A stretch of 64,000 nucleotides of DNA from Dickeya undicola (GTDB lineage: Bacteria > Pseudomonadota > Gammaproteobacteria > Enterobacterales > Enterobacteriaceae), in NCBI RefSeq assembly GCF_000784735.1, contig NZ_JSYG01000032.1:1-64000 (forward strand), read 5' to 3'. The translations under genes and the position numbers were made by a program. Of the stretch, positions 53,325-63,726 are shown one piece after another (the first letter of the stretch is position 1; every line of letters begins with the position of its first letter). The notes below the pieces were generated by a model. It saw only the letters and a program-made list of their open reading frames with translations. It had not been told where the DNA came from and did not search any database.

Positions 53325-53409
53325 GCGGGAGTGGCGAAATTGGTAGACGCACCAGATTTAGGTTCTGGCGCCGCAAGGTGTGCGAGTTCAAGTCTCGCCT
53401 CCCGCACCA
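53325..53409 (+). tRNA. tRNA-Leu (TAG)
   Basis: An 85-nt class II tRNA with a long variable arm, anticodon TAG in loop TTTAGGT, and encoded CCA. It corresponds in position to E. coli leuW. Confidence 0.97.
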
Positions 53410-53465
53410 TTACCTTTGTCAGTGCAGAAAACCAAAGCGTCAGCCTAGGTATGCAACGGTTTTAT

Positions 53466-53540
53466 TGGGGTATCGCCAAGCGGTAAGGCAGCGGGTTTTG
53501 ATCCCGCCACTCCCAGGTTCGAATCCTGGTACCCCAGCCA
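53466..53540 (+). tRNA. tRNA-Gln (TTG)
   Basis: A 75-nt tRNA beginning TGGGGTATCGCC, with anticodon TTG and encoded CCA. It reads CAA codons. Confidence 0.97.
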
Positions 53541-53578
53541 TAAATGAAGTGAGACACATCATGCGATGTGCACCCTGT

Positions 53579-53653
53579 TGGGGTATCGCCAAGCGGTAAG
53601 GCAGCGGATTCTGATTCCGCCATCCCGAGGTTCGAATCCTCGTACCCCAGCCA
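53579..53653 (+). tRNA. tRNA-Gln (CTG)
   Basis: A 75-nt tRNA with anticodon CTG and encoded CCA, reading CAG. It is identical to the copy at 53781. Confidence 0.97.
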
Positions 53654-53695
53654 TTTTCAGTCACAAAGCTTCAGGCTTTTGACAGTGCAGTATTT

Positions 53696-53772
53696 GGCTA
53701 CGTAGCTCAGCTGGTTAGAGCACAGCACTCATAATGCTGGGGTCACAGGTTCGATTCCCGTCGTAGCCACCA
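53696..53772 (+). tRNA. tRNA-Met (elongator, CAT)
   Basis: Identical over all 77 nt to the tRNA-Met at 53239, a second gene copy in the same operon. Confidence 0.97.
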
Positions 53773-53780
53773 CATTAAAT

Positions 53781-53855
53781 TGGGGTATCGCCAAGCGGTA
53801 AGGCAGCGGATTCTGATTCCGCCATCCCGAGGTTCGAATCCTCGTACCCCAGCCA
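53781..53855 (+). tRNA. tRNA-Gln (CTG)
   Basis: The last tRNA of the cluster, 75 nt, identical to the one at 53579, 8 nt after the second tRNA-Met. Confidence 0.97.
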
Positions 53856-53862
53856 TATAGAA

Positions 53863-53885
53863 AAGCCCGTGCAAGCGGGCTTTTT
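53863..53885 (+). terminator. Rho-independent terminator of the tRNA operon
   Basis: A 7-bp stem (AAGCCCG/CGGGCTT) with a 6-nt loop and a T-tract, 8 nt after the last tRNA. Confidence 0.92.
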
Positions 53886-53984
53886 CTTTTTTACGCTTTT
53901 ATCGTTTTATTGTTTATCGCTCATCGACTTTTCGTCTGCATCACGATAACCGGCACCGGCTTAACGCCAGTACCGGCCCGTTCA

Positions 53985-54314
53985 TTAATGCGCCACCGAA
54001 TTGGAAAACAGGTTAATCACCGCCACACCGGCAATAATTAGCGCCATTCCCAATACCGCAGGCCAGTCCAACCGCTGATCATAAAAAATCCAGCTTATTG
54101 CCGCGATCAGCACAATACCTGCGCCCGACCAGATGGCGTAAATGATACCGGTTGGCAATACCCGCATAGAAACAGTCAGACAGTAAAAAGCAATGGCGTA
54201 GAACACCACCGTTACCACACTCGGCACCAGCCGGGTAAAACTCTCCGACAGTTTCAGCGCCGTTGTCGCCACCACTTCTGACACAATCGCCAGACAAAGA
54301 AATAAATAGGTCAT
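53985..54314 (-). CDS. Small multidrug resistance (SMR) family transporter
   Basis: Four-helix inner-membrane protein of 109 aa in the EmrE/QacE family. The essential membrane glutamate is at residue 13 (AIVSEVVATT), and the helix-3 signature is YAIWSGAGIVLI. Starting at ATG 54314 puts the glutamate where QacE-type proteins have it; a GTG three codons earlier would give 112 aa. It probably exports small cations or guanidinium-like compounds; the substrate cannot be told from sequence alone. Confidence 0.9.
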   Translation of the reverse strand: MTYLFLCLAIVSEVVATTALKLSESFTRLVPSVVTVVFYAIAFYCLTVSMRVLPTGIIYAIWSGAGIVLIAAISWIFYDQRLDWPAVLGMALIIAGVAVINLFSNSVAH

Positions 54315-54475
54315 CAGGTTCACTACTCAGAATTAAGGAATTCGCCGCATGTCGTCAGGATAACGCGTTATATTGGTCGTCTCTTGGCAGAGATCACGGC
54401 ATTCAATGTAACGACGCTACATGAAGACGGCATGACGGCGAAAAAATCATAAAAACAGCCTAACAGTTACGCTAT

Positions 54476-55642
54476 TTACAACCCTAATGCGTAACGCAAC
54501 GCCTGCTGTTTCACTTTTCCAGCGCGCTGTGCTGCCATCAATGCCAGATTACGGGCAAACTCAAGCGGCGGTAGCCGATTACTGAACACGCCGTAAAACA
54601 GGTCCATCCCGCTTTGCATCAACAGATTGTCCGGTTTGCGCTGTCGCTGATAGCGCTGCAACACCGACTCATCGAACCAAACAGCGCCTTCATCACGCGC
54701 CCGAATCACCACATCGAGCAGCGTGGAAACGTCCCGATACCCCAGGTTCACGCCCTGCCCCGCCAGCGGGTTGATGGTATGCGCCGCATCACCAATTAGA
54801 GCCAGCCCCGGCAGCACATACTGCTGCGCATGACGACGCACCAGCGGAAACGCGCCGACGGCGACCGCATTGACTTCACCCAGCCGTGCGGGAAACGTCT
54901 CGGCGATAGCCTTGTTCAATTGAGGAAGTGGCATTGCCTGTAACTGGCGGATACGCTGCGGGCTGTCATACCACACTAGCGAGCACCAGCCGTCAAACAA
55001 CGGCAGAAACGCACGTGGCCCAGACGGTGTAAATCGCTGCCAGGTCACATCCTGCTGCGAGCCAGCCATTTCAGCGCTGATCAACATGCAGGACTGGCGA
55101 TATTGCCACCCCGTGATACCAATGCCCGCCCAGTGGCGGATTTTCGAATTGGCACCATCAGCGCCAATCACCAGAGACGCAGACAGGCTATCGTCTTGTT
55201 CGCTCGTCAGCACCCATTGCCGCTCTTCACGGTGCATATGCTGTAATCGCCACGGGCACAATAATGTCACACCCGGTGTTTTCTCCAGCACCTGCCACTG
55301 CGCCAATTGCAGAATACGGTTCTCGACCATAAACCCCAGTTCGGATAACCCGAGGTCAGCCGCATCAAACACCACATGCGCATTGTCCCATTCCCAGGTT
55401 TCGAGCCGCCGGTAAGGTGCGCTGCGCATCTGCCCCACGCCCTGCCAGACACCGAGTTGCTCCAGTAACCGGACCGATGCCTGACCAATCGCCGATACCC
55501 GCACATCCGGCGCACTCCCTATCACAAACGGCGACGGCGTTTCCTGCTCCAGCACCGCCACCTGAAAACCGTTTTGCGCCAGTCCCAACGCGGCGGCGGC
55601 ACCCACCATGCCTCCACCGACAATCACCGCATCATAGTGCAT
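54476..55642 (-). CDS. ubiF: Ubiquinone biosynthesis hydroxylase UbiF
   Basis: FAD-dependent monooxygenase of 388 aa catalysing the C6 (2-octaprenyl-3-methyl-6-methoxy-benzoquinol) hydroxylation in ubiquinone synthesis. It has the N-terminal FAD motif GGGMVGAAAALGLAQ, the middle motif VIGADGANS and the GLALIGDAAHTINPLAGQGVN block. Position between the Gln tRNAs and miaB is as in E. coli, which separates it from the related UbiH and UbiI. Confidence 0.95.
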   Translation of the reverse strand: MHYDAVIVGGGMVGAAAALGLAQNGFQVAVLEQETPSPFVIGSAPDVRVSAIGQASVRLLEQLGVWQGVGQMRSAPYRRLETWEWDNAHVVFDAADLGLSELGFMVENRILQLAQWQVLEKTPGVTLLCPWRLQHMHREERQWVLTSEQDDSLSASLVIGADGANSKIRHWAGIGITGWQYRQSCMLISAEMAGSQQDVTWQRFTPSGPRAFLPLFDGWCSLVWYDSPQRIRQLQAMPLPQLNKAIAETFPARLGEVNAVAVGAFPLVRRHAQQYVLPGLALIGDAAHTINPLAGQGVNLGYRDVSTLLDVVIRARDEGAVWFDESVLQRYQRQRKPDNLLMQSGMDLFYGVFSNRLPPLEFARNLALMAAQRAGKVKQQALRYALGL

Positions 55643-55865
55643 AGCTGCCCCACTGTTTCTACTGCACCGATAAAAGAAGACACCGGTGCCAGAAAGACAA
55701 AAGATAGCGATAGTTTACTGGATTTCGGCAACGTTTTTCAGAAAAGCGACGTGCCGCTCACTCTGGTCACAACGACGGCAAAAGATTACAATACGCGCCC
55801 GCATGTATGCGCCCCGTTGAAGGTAAGCGTGTTTACCCGCACTGAGTAATGGCTAGTCGATGACG

Positions 55866-57290
55866 ATGACAAAGAAACTGCATATCAAAACCTGGGGCTG
55901 TCAGATGAACGAATACGATTCATCGAAGATAGCCGACCTCCTGGAAAGTACGCACGGTTACCAGCTGACCGACGTCGCGGAAGAAGCCGACATTCTGCTG
56001 CTGAATACCTGTTCGATCCGTGAAAAGGCGCAGGAAAAAGTGTTTCATCAGCTCGGCCGTTGGAAAACGCTCAAAGACGTCAACCCGAATCTGATTATCG
56101 GCGTAGGCGGCTGCGTAGCTTCGCAGGAAGGTGAACACATTCGTGACCGTGCGCATTACGTAGACGTGATTTTCGGGCCACAGACCCTGCATCGTCTGCC
56201 GGAAATGATTAACCATGTGCAGGGCACCCGCAGCCCCATCGTGGACATCAGCTTCCCGGAAGTAGAAAAATTTGACCGGCTGCCGGAACCTCGCGCCGAA
56301 GGGCCGACCGCCTTCGTCTCCATCATGGAAGGCTGCAATAAATACTGCACCTTCTGTGTGGTGCCTTATACCCGTGGCGAAGAAGTCAGCCGCCCGGTTG
56401 ACGACGTTCTGTTTGAAATCGCCCAATTAGCGGCTCAGGGCGTGCGTGAAGTCAACCTGCTGGGCCAGAACGTGAATGCTTACCGTGGCACAACGCACGA
56501 TGACAACATCTGCAGTTTTGCCGAACTGCTACGTCTGGTGGCAACCATTGACGGTATCGACCGCATCCGCTTTATTACCAGCCACCCGATCGAGTTCACC
56601 GACGATATCATCAGCGTGTACGAAGATACGCCGGAGTTGGTAAGCTTCCTGCACCTGCCGGTTCAGAGCGGCTCCGACCGCGTACTGACCATGATGAAGC
56701 GCCGCCACACCGCGCTGGAATACAAAGCTATCATCCGCAAACTGCGCAAAGCCCGCCCGGATATCCAGATCAGTTCCGACTTTATCGTCGGTTTCCCGGG
56801 TGAAACGCAGGAAGATTTCGAGCAGACCATGAAACTGATCGCCGATGTCGATTTCGACATAAGCTTCAGCTTTATCTACTCACCTCGCCCTGGCACCCCG
56901 GCCGCCGACATGGTGGACGACGTAACTGAAGACGAGAAAAAGCAGCGGCTGTACATTCTGCAGGAACGCATCAACCAGCAAGCGATGCAATACAGCCGCC
57001 GGATGATGGGCACAGTACAACGCATTCTGGTAGAAGGCACCTCACGCAAGAGCGTGATGGAATTGTCAGGCCGTACTGAAAACAACCGCGTAGTGAACTT
57101 TGAAGGCGCGCCCGACATGATCGGCAAATTCGTCGACGTGGAAATTGTCGATGTTTACCCGAACTCGTTGCGTGGCGTGGTTGTCCGTACTGAAGATCAA
57201 ATGGAGTTGCGTGTTAGCGAATCGCCGACGTCGGTTATCGCACGTACCCGTAAAGAGAACGAGCTTGGCGTTGGCCTCTATCAACCGTAA
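55866..57290 (+). CDS. miaB: tRNA-2-methylthio-N6-dimethylallyladenosine synthase MiaB
   Basis: Radical-SAM methylthiotransferase of 474 aa modifying A37 of tRNAs reading UNN codons. The N-terminal UPF0004 domain has auxiliary-cluster cysteines ([28 protein letters not shown]), the radical-SAM motif is CNKYCTFC, and a TRAM domain lies at the C-terminus. ATG 55866 matches the E. coli start; an ATG two codons earlier is also possible. Confidence 0.97.
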   Translation: MTKKLHIKTWGCQMNEYDSSKIADLLESTHGYQLTDVAEEADILLLNTCSIREKAQEKVFHQLGRWKTLKDVNPNLIIGVGGCVASQEGEHIRDRAHYVDVIFGPQTLHRLPEMINHVQGTRSPIVDISFPEVEKFDRLPEPRAEGPTAFVSIMEGCNKYCTFCVVPYTRGEEVSRPVDDVLFEIAQLAAQGVREVNLLGQNVNAYRGTTHDDNICSFAELLRLVATIDGIDRIRFITSHPIEFTDDIISVYEDTPELVSFLHLPVQSGSDRVLTMMKRRHTALEYKAIIRKLRKARPDIQISSDFIVGFPGETQEDFEQTMKLIADVDFDISFSFIYSPRPGTPAADMVDDVTEDEKKQRLYILQERINQQAMQYSRRMMGTVQRILVEGTSRKSVMELSGRTENNRVVNFEGAPDMIGKFVDVEIVDVYPNSLRGVVVRTEDQMELRVSESPTSVIARTRKENELGVGLYQP

Positions 57291-57316
57291 TACAGAGTTC
57301 GGATGATTGTTCTCAG

Positions 57317-57342
57317 GCGGGCCGTCAAGCGGCCCGCTTTTT
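57317..57342 (+). terminator. Rho-independent terminator of miaB
   Basis: A 7-bp GC stem (GCGGGCC/GGCCCGC) with a 7-nt loop followed by five T, 26 nt past the miaB stop. Confidence 0.92.
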
Positions 57343-57520
57343 CTTTACGGCAACATCCAGACTAGATTCATCTCCCCCGCTGCCTTTATACCGAATGTGA
57401 CTTGCACCCTACGGGGTTCACGATAAATAATCAGGGTAATCTCTGCGCCACATCCGGGCAGACATCACTGCCTGTGGCACAGCGTCATTGCTCATTCTGC
57501 TTAAACCCAAGAGGAATAGT

Positions 57521-58573
57521 TTGAACGTAACGATAAAAGAAATTGCCCTCGAACCCGCGGACAACAAACGCCTGCTCAGTCTGTGCGGCCCGTTTGACGA
57601 CAACATCAAACAGCTGGAACGCCGTCTCGGCATAGAGATCAATCATCGCGACAACAACTTCAAGCTGGTAGGGAAAGACCTCTGCATCGACGCCGCTGCC
57701 GATATCCTGCGTCATCTTTATGTGGATACCGCGCCGGTACGCGGCGTCATCCCGGATATAGAGCCGGAACAAATTCATCTGGCGATTAAAGAATCCAGGG
57801 TACTGGAGCAAACCGCCGACAGCGTGCCGGAATACGGCAAAGCGGTGAATATCCGCACCAAGCGCGGGGTTATAAAACCACGGACCCCGAATCAGGCGCA
57901 GTACATCGCCCATATTCTCGATCATGACATCACCTTCGGTATCGGCCCTGCTGGCACCGGGAAAACCTATCTGGCGGTGGCGGCGGCGGTAGATGCGTTG
58001 GAACGTCAGGACATTCGCCGTATTCTGCTGACGCGTCCGGCGGTGGAAGCCGGTGAAAAGCTGGGCTTCCTGCCGGGCGACCTGAGCCAGAAAGTCGACC
58101 CATACCTGCGCCCACTTTATGACGCGCTATTTGAAATGCTGGGTTTCGAGCGGGTGGAAAAACTTATCGAGCGCAACGTGATTGAAGTCGCGCCGTTGGC
58201 CTACATGCGCGGCCGCACACTGAACGATGCCTTCATCATTCTGGATGAAAGCCAGAACACCACCATTGAACAGATGAAGATGTTCCTGACTCGTATCGGG
58301 TTTAACTCGAAAGCGGTCATCACCGGCGACGTCACCCAGATAGACCTGCCGCGCAATCAAAAATCCGGTTTGCGTCACGCCATTGAAGTGCTGTCGGAAG
58401 TCGAAGAAATCAGTTTTAACTTCTTCCACAGCGAAGACGTGGTGCGCCACCCAGTGGTCGCTCGCATCGTCAATGCCTATGAAGCGTGGGAAACCGCCGA
58501 TCAAAAACGCCGGGACGAACTGGCGGAACAGCGTAAGCGCGAAGCACAGGCTGGCGCGCAGGAGCAGAAATGA
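57521..58573 (+). CDS. ybeZ: PhoH-like ATPase YbeZ
   Basis: PhoH-family P-loop protein of 350 aa with Walker A GPAGTGKT and Walker [10 protein letters not shown]. It partners YbeY in ribosome/RNA quality control in E. coli. The TTG start at 57521 is chosen because GAGG lies 6 nt upstream and the following residues align with E. coli YbeZ ([10 protein letters not shown]). An ATG 11 codons upstream adds unconserved residues. First gene of ybeZ-ybeY-corC-lnt. Confidence 0.93.
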   Translation: MNVTIKEIALEPADNKRLLSLCGPFDDNIKQLERRLGIEINHRDNNFKLVGKDLCIDAAADILRHLYVDTAPVRGVIPDIEPEQIHLAIKESRVLEQTADSVPEYGKAVNIRTKRGVIKPRTPNQAQYIAHILDHDITFGIGPAGTGKTYLAVAAAVDALERQDIRRILLTRPAVEAGEKLGFLPGDLSQKVDPYLRPLYDALFEMLGFERVEKLIERNVIEVAPLAYMRGRTLNDAFIILDESQNTTIEQMKMFLTRIGFNSKAVITGDVTQIDLPRNQKSGLRHAIEVLSEVEEISFNFFHSEDVVRHPVVARIVNAYEAWETADQKRRDELAEQRKREAQAGAQEQK

Positions 58574-59055
58574 GTCAGGTTATTCTTGATTTGCAAATCG
58601 CCAGTGAAAATACCAACGGGCTGCCGTCGGAAGCCAACTTTCAGCGCTGGCTGGAAGCGGTGTTGCCGCAATTTCAGGAGGTGGCGGAAGTCACCATCCG
58701 GGTGGTAGATGAAGAGGAAAGCCATCACCTGAATCTGACCTATCGTGGCAAAGACAAACCGACCAACGTGCTGTCGTTCCCGTTCGAAGCGCCGCCGGAA
58801 GTGGAGCTACCGCTGCTGGGCGACCTCATCATCTGTCGGCAGGTGGTCGAGCAGGAGGCGGTTGAACAAGGGAAAAGTGCGGATGAACATTGGGCGCACA
58901 TGGTTGTCCATGGCAGCCTGCATCTGTTAGGTTATGATCATATCGAAGACAGTGAAGCCGAAGAAATGGAGGCACTGGAAACGGAAATCATGCAAAGTAT
59001 GGGTTATGCCGACCCGTATCTGGCAGAAAAAGAAGATTTTACTGACAAGCCTTAA
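58570..59055 (+). CDS. ybeY: Endoribonuclease YbeY
   Basis: Zinc-dependent endoribonuclease of 161 aa involved in 16S rRNA 3'-end maturation and ribosome quality control. The metal-binding motif [11 protein letters not shown] (H-x3-H-x5-H) is intact, and the conserved substrate block [17 protein letters not shown] is present. Its start overlaps the ybeZ stop (ATGA). Confidence 0.97.
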   Translation: MSQVILDLQIASENTNGLPSEANFQRWLEAVLPQFQEVAEVTIRVVDEEESHHLNLTYRGKDKPTNVLSFPFEAPPEVELPLLGDLIICRQVVEQEAVEQGKSADEHWAHMVVHGSLHLLGYDHIEDSEAEEMEALETEIMQSMGYADPYLAEKEDFTDKP

Positions 59056-59153
59056 ATCCGATATTTTAAGGATCAGACGCCAGCGGCGATATGCCACCGA
59101 CGATATTCACCGCTGGTCATCATTTCTTAACAAGAGTGATATTAACTGACGCC

Positions 59154-60023
59154 ATGAGCGACGACCATTCTCCCAACAGCGATACCCCCAGTCCCAAAAA
59201 GGGATTTTTCTCTCTTTTTCTCAATCAAATTTTCCACGGCGAATCCAAAGATCACGATGATCTGCTGGCTTTAATCCGTGATTCGGAACAGATTGATCCG
59301 GAAATCCGCGACATGCTGGAAGGGGTGATGGATATCGCCGAACAGCGGGTACGCGACATCATGATCCCGCGTTCGCAGATGATTACCCTCAAGCATAACC
59401 AGACGCTGGAAGAGTGCCTGGACGTGATCATCGAATCGGCTCACTCGCGCTTCCCGGTGATCAGCGAAGACAAGGACCACATCGAAGGCATCCTGATGGC
59501 TAAGGATTTGCTGCCGTTCATGCGCAGCAACTCCGAACCATTCAGCATGGATAAAGTGCTACGGCCTGCCGTCGTGGTGCCGGAAAGCAAGCGTGTAGAC
59601 CGAATGCTCAACGAATTCCGTTCCCTGCGCTACCACATGGCGATCGTCATCGATGAATTTGGTGGCGTCTCTGGGTTGGTAACGATTGAAGACATTCTGG
59701 AATTGATCGTCGGCGAAATCGAAGACGAATACGATGACGAAGAAGACCGCGATATCCGCCAGTTAAATCGGCAGACCTACACGGTGCGCGCACTTACGCC
59801 GATCGAGGACTTCAACGAAACCTTCTCAACCCGGTTCAGCGACGAAGAAGTAGACACCATCGGCGGCCTGGTCATGCAGGCTTTTGGTCACTTACCTGCA
59901 CGCGGGGAAACCATCGACATCGACGGTTACCTGTTCAAAGTTGCCATGGCTGACAGTCGCCGTATTATTCAGGTTCATGTCAGAATTCCTGACGACGTTC
60001 CGCAACCGCAACTGGAAGACTAA
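59154..60023 (+). CDS. corC: CBS-domain protein CorC (YbeX)
   Basis: Cytosolic protein of 289 aa with two CBS domains (about 65-195; [26 protein letters not shown]) and a C-terminal CorC_HlyC domain (about 210-285). It was first linked to CorA-dependent Mg2+/Co2+ efflux and more recently to ribosome metabolism with YbeY/YbeZ. The start ATG 59154 (MSDDHSPNS) fits the family; the frame stays open upstream. Confidence 0.96.
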   Translation: MSDDHSPNSDTPSPKKGFFSLFLNQIFHGESKDHDDLLALIRDSEQIDPEIRDMLEGVMDIAEQRVRDIMIPRSQMITLKHNQTLEECLDVIIESAHSRFPVISEDKDHIEGILMAKDLLPFMRSNSEPFSMDKVLRPAVVVPESKRVDRMLNEFRSLRYHMAIVIDEFGGVSGLVTIEDILELIVGEIEDEYDDEEDRDIRQLNRQTYTVRALTPIEDFNETFSTRFSDEEVDTIGGLVMQAFGHLPARGETIDIDGYLFKVAMADSRRIIQVHVRIPDDVPQPQLED

Positions 60024-60030
60024 TTCATTC

Positions 60031-61560
60031 ATGGCAGTCGCTTTATTATTGCAACGCCAGCAGGTTCGCCTCCTGCTGGCGCTTTTATTCGGTGCCTGCG
60101 GCACACTGGCGTTCTCCCCTTATGATTTCTGGCCAGCAGCCATTATTTCATTGATGGGGCTACAAGGTTTAACGCTAAACCGCCGGGCTCGTCAGGCGGC
60201 AGCGATCGGTTTCAGCTGGGGCTTCGGCCTGTTCGGCATCGGCATTCACTGGGTCTACTACAGTATCGCCGACTTTGGCGGTATGCCCGGCCCGGTCAAT
60301 GTCGGCCTGGTGGTGCTGCTGGCGCTCTACCTGTCACTCTATCCGATGCTGTTCGCTGGGGTGCTTGCACGCTTGTGGCCACAGACAAACGTATGGCGTG
60401 TGGCGCTGGCCGCACCGGTGCTGTGGCAAGTCACCGAGTTGCTGCGCGGTTGGGTGCTGACCGGCTTTCCCTGGCTGCAGTTCGGCTACAGTCAGCTTAA
60501 TGGCCCGTTGAAAGGTATTGCGCCGATCGCCGGGGTCGATACTCTTACCTTCCTGTTGATGATAGTCAGCGGGTTGCTGGTTCTGGGGCTAACGCTGCGG
60601 CGCTGGCAGCCAGCGCTGGTAGCCGCTGCATTGTTGGTGCTGCCGTGGCCGTTGCGCTCGCTTGAATGGTACAAATTGCAGCCGGAACGTGCGGTCAACG
60701 TGGCAATGGTACAAGGCAATATTCCTCAGGCGTTGAAATGGGACCCGAACGAGCTGCTCAGCACACTGAAAGTCTATTTCGATAACACGCTGCCTGTGAT
60801 GGGTAAAGCGCCACTGGTGATTTGGCCGGAATCCGCCATTCCTGATGTCGAAACCCGCCAACAGGACTACCTGACGCAACTGGATGCGATTCTGCGCGAG
60901 CACCACAGCAGCCTAATCACCGGCATTATCGATGCACGACGGGAAAACAACCGCACTGATTTCTATAACAGTATCATCGTGCTGGGCGATCAACAGCCCT
61001 ATCGTTACCCAACCACTAATCGCTACAACAAACATCATTTGGTGCCGTTTGGCGAGTTCGTGCCACTGGAAACACTGCTGCGCCCACTGGCACCGTTCTT
61101 CGACCTCCCGATGTCTGCATTCAGCCGCGGCGGCTACCTGCAGCCACAGTTGGTGGTTAACGGTTACCGCCTCACCGCCGCCATCTGTTATGAGATCATT
61201 TTGGGGCAGCAAGTGCGTGACAATTTCCACGCCGACACTGATATGCTGCTGACCATTTCTAATGATGCCTGGTTCGGCAACTCCATTGGTCCCTGGCAAC
61301 ACTTCCAGATGGCCCGGATGCGAGCGCTGGAATTGGGCCGCCCACTGCTGCGTGCCACCAACAACGGCGTAACGGCCGTTATCACGCCAGATGGCGGCAT
61401 CAGCGCCAGTCTCCCGCAGTTCACCCGCGGTGTACTGGAAACCCGCGTCACACCGGCAACCGGCATCACGCCTTACGCCCGCTTCGGTTCCTGGCCGTTG
61501 TGGCTGTTGGAAGCCTTGCTGGGCTTCGCGGCGCTGGTTTATCGCTTCCGCTCCCGCTGA
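60031..61560 (+). CDS. lnt: Apolipoprotein N-acyltransferase
   Basis: Inner-membrane enzyme of 509 aa adding the third acyl chain to lipoproteins such as Pal. About six membrane helices (1-200) precede a nitrilase-type catalytic domain with its Glu in WPESAIPD, Lys in [10 protein letters not shown] and nucleophile Cys386 in ICYEI. ATG 60031, 7 nt after corC, matches E. coli; the longer open frame overlaps corC and is rejected. Confidence 0.97.
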   Translation: MAVALLLQRQQVRLLLALLFGACGTLAFSPYDFWPAAIISLMGLQGLTLNRRARQAAAIGFSWGFGLFGIGIHWVYYSIADFGGMPGPVNVGLVVLLALYLSLYPMLFAGVLARLWPQTNVWRVALAAPVLWQVTELLRGWVLTGFPWLQFGYSQLNGPLKGIAPIAGVDTLTFLLMIVSGLLVLGLTLRRWQPALVAAALLVLPWPLRSLEWYKLQPERAVNVAMVQGNIPQALKWDPNELLSTLKVYFDNTLPVMGKAPLVIWPESAIPDVETRQQDYLTQLDAILREHHSSLITGIIDARRENNRTDFYNSIIVLGDQQPYRYPTTNRYNKHHLVPFGEFVPLETLLRPLAPFFDLPMSAFSRGGYLQPQLVVNGYRLTAAICYEIILGQQVRDNFHADTDMLLTISNDAWFGNSIGPWQHFQMARMRALELGRPLLRATNNGVTAVITPDGGISASLPQFTRGVLETRVTPATGITPYARFGSWPLWLLEALLGFAALVYRFRSR

Positions 61561-61928
61561 TTTCTTTCCCCTTCTCAACGACAAGACATGCCTGGACATG
61601 TCTTGTTTCATTTCTGGCATACAACTTGCTAACCATTGATATGAAACGTTTAACGTTGCACGTTTGTAGCCATCCCCAGCCCTGAGGCAGCACAACATTA
61701 GGGCACGAACTGCACCAAACTAGTGCCATAAGTTTTTATTGCAGTAATTTGGTGCGGGATGTCTCGCAAAAAACAAACATTCTCGTTTCAATATATTTAC
61801 AATCCGCTATTTTTAAACATGACAGCGTTTTATTCGCTCTTTAGCGGTGCACGACGTGACATAGCCTGAATCCCAGAGGCTACATCACTAATAACTAGCA
61901 TCGATCACAACAGCAAAGGAGTTAGAAC
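61561..61928 (+). other. lnt-gltI spacer
   Basis: A 368-bp spacer with a hairpin terminator after lnt and an AT-rich stretch (61730-61830) that probably holds the gltI promoter. No gene is seen. A ribosome-binding site (AAAGGAG) precedes gltI. Confidence 0.6.
61581..61614 (+). terminator. Probable terminator of the ybeZ-lnt operon
   Basis: A perfect 10-bp stem (ACAAGACATG/CATGTCTTGT) with a 6-nt loop followed by TTCATTTC, 20 nt past the lnt stop. Confidence 0.75.
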
Positions 61929-62822
61929 ATGCAATTGCGCAAACTGGCACTGTCATTACTGCTGATTTCAGCAACCGGAAGTTTGGCCCATGCAGAAGAG
62001 CTAACTGGCACCCTTAAAAAAGTCAAAGACAATGGTGTTATTGTTATCGGCCATCGCGAATCGTCAGTGCCATTCTCCTACTACGACAACCAGCAAAAAG
62101 TGGTAGGTTACTCTCAGGCATACTCCGACAAAATTATTGAAGCGGTCCGGAAAAAGCTTGATGCGCCGAACCTGCAGGTAAAATTAATTCCCATCACCTC
62201 ACAGAACCGTATTCCGCTGTTACAAAACGGAACCTATGACCTGGAGTGTGGCTCAACCACCAACAACCTGGAACGTCAGCAACAAGTCGCATTTTCCGAC
62301 ACCATTTTTATCATCGGTACACGTCTGCTGACCAAGAAAGACTCTGGCATCAAAGATTTCAGCGATCTGGCAGGTAAAGCCGTCGTTGTGACATCCGGCA
62401 CCACGTCTGAAGTGTTGCTGAACAAGATGAACGAAGAGAAAAAACTGAATATGCGCATCATCAGCGCCAAGGATCACGGTGACTCCTTCCGCACACTGGA
62501 AAGTGGCCGTGCGGTAGCCTTCATGATGGATGACGCTTTGCTGGCTGGTGAACGCGCCAAAGCTAAAAACCCGGATGAATGGGTAATCACCGGCACTCCG
62601 CAATCTCGCGAGGCCTACGGCTGCATGTTGCGTAAAGATGACCCTCAATTCAAACAACTGGTTGATGCAACCATAAGCCAGGTGCAGACCTCCGGCGAAG
62701 CCGAAAAATGGTTCGATACCTGGTTCAAACAACCGATTCCGCCGAAAAACCTGAATATGAGTTTTGCACTGTCCGATGACATGAAAGCCTTGTTCAAGGC
62801 ACCGAACGATAAGGCGCTGTAA
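61929..62822 (+). CDS. gltI: Glutamate/aspartate ABC transporter substrate-binding protein
   Basis: Periplasmic binding protein of 297 aa. The signal peptide (1-22, ending LAHA) is followed by an SBP family 3 fold with HRESSVPFSYYDNQQK and ISAKDHGDSFRTLESGRA blocks shared with E. coli GltI. It captures glutamate and aspartate for GltJKL. It is separated from gltJ by a spacer holding a strong terminator, which should keep this subunit in excess. Confidence 0.98.
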   Translation: MQLRKLALSLLLISATGSLAHAEELTGTLKKVKDNGVIVIGHRESSVPFSYYDNQQKVVGYSQAYSDKIIEAVRKKLDAPNLQVKLIPITSQNRIPLLQNGTYDLECGSTTNNLERQQQVAFSDTIFIIGTRLLTKKDSGIKDFSDLAGKAVVVTSGTTSEVLLNKMNEEKKLNMRIISAKDHGDSFRTLESGRAVAFMMDDALLAGERAKAKNPDEWVITGTPQSREAYGCMLRKDDPQFKQLVDATISQVQTSGEAEKWFDTWFKQPIPPKNLNMSFALSDDMKALFKAPNDKAL

Positions 62823-62972
62823 CCGTATTAATAATGACAATAAAGGGCAGTCATTCTGCCTTTCGATTGCTGACTCGTGGCAAGACAGACAGGCGCAGGG
62901 TGGCCGTTCCCCACCCTGCGAATCCACAAGCCACTCATCAATCTTCGGGGTAGCGAACGCTACCCTTTTTTT
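62823..62972 (+). ncRNA. sroC: SroC-like RNA from the gltI-gltJ spacer
   Basis: In E. coli and Salmonella this same spacer gives rise to SroC, an Hfq-bound decay product of glt mRNA that sponges the small RNA GcvB. Here the spacer is 163 nt and contains a 10-bp GC stem-loop (62894-62920) and a perfect rho-independent terminator just before gltJ. The 5' end depends on RNase E processing and is not determined; the GcvB-pairing segments are not verified. Confidence 0.6.
62948..62972 (+). terminator. Internal terminator between gltI and gltJ
   Basis: A 7-bp stem (GGGTAGC/GCTACCC) with a GAAC loop followed by seven T. It ends 13 nt before the gltJ ATG. Partial readthrough is needed to express gltJK. 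Confidence 0.92.
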
Positions 62973-62985
62973 ACCGGAGTTTGTT

Positions 62986-63726
62986 ATGTCAATAGATTGG
63001 AACTGGGGCATCTTCCTGCAATCCGCTCCGTTCGGAAATACGACCTATTTGGGGTGGATTATTTCCGGCCTGCAGGTCACCGTGTTACTTTCCTTGTGCG
63101 CCTGGGTTATCGCCTTCTTGCTCGGTTCACTGCTGGGTATTCTGCGTACTGTTCCTAACCGTCTGCTGGCAGGCATCGGCACCTGCTATGTGGAAATGTT
63201 TCGTAATGTGCCGCTGATTGTCCAATTCTTCAGCTGGTATCTGGTCGTGCCGGAATTATTACCGACTAAAATCGGCATGTGGTTTAAGGCCGAGCTGGAC
63301 CCCAATATTCAGTTCTTCCTGTCGTCCATGTTTTGTCTGGGCATGTTCACCGCCGCCCGCGTCTGCGAACAGGTGCGTGCAGGCATTCAATCGCTACCGC
63401 GAGGCCAGAAGGCTGCCGGTCTGGCAATCGGTCTGACGCTTCCCCAAACCTACCGTTATGTCTTGCTACCCAATGCCTACCGGGTGGTAGTGCCGCCGCT
63501 GACCTCGGAAATGCTCAACCTGGTAAAAAACTCCGCTATCGCCTCCACCATCGGACTGGTCGACATGGCAGCTCAGGCCGGTAAGCTGTTGGATTACTCC
63601 GCCCACGCCTACGAGTCGTTCAGCGCTATCACGCTGGCTTATATCGGCATCAACGCCATCATCATGCTGATCATGCAGATTGTGGAGCGTAAAATCCGTC
63701 TGCCGGGCAACCTGGGGAGTAAATAA
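62986..63726 (+). CDS. gltJ: Glutamate/aspartate ABC transporter permease GltJ
   Basis: Membrane permease of 246 aa of the polar amino-acid (HisMQ) type with five or so helices and the ABC-coupling EAA-like loop around AAGLAIGLTLPQTYRYV. It begins MSIDWNWGIFLQ behind a CGGAGT ribosome-binding site. Its stop touches the gltK start. Confidence 0.97.
   Translation: MSIDWNWGIFLQSAPFGNTTYLGWIISGLQVTVLLSLCAWVIAFLLGSLLGILRTVPNRLLAGIGTCYVEMFRNVPLIVQFFSWYLVVPELLPTKIGMWFKAELDPNIQFFLSSMFCLGMFTAARVCEQVRAGIQSLPRGQKAAGLAIGLTLPQTYRYVLLPNAYRVVVPPLTSEMLNLVKNSAIASTIGLVDMAAQAGKLLDYSAHAYESFSAITLAYIGINAIIMLIMQIVERKIRLPGNLGSK

Noticed and set aside
53239-53855. CRISPR-like regular repeats
   Set aside because: The repeats are 75-77-nt tRNA genes, not short repeats with unique spacers. 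No CRISPR array or cas gene was seen in the window.
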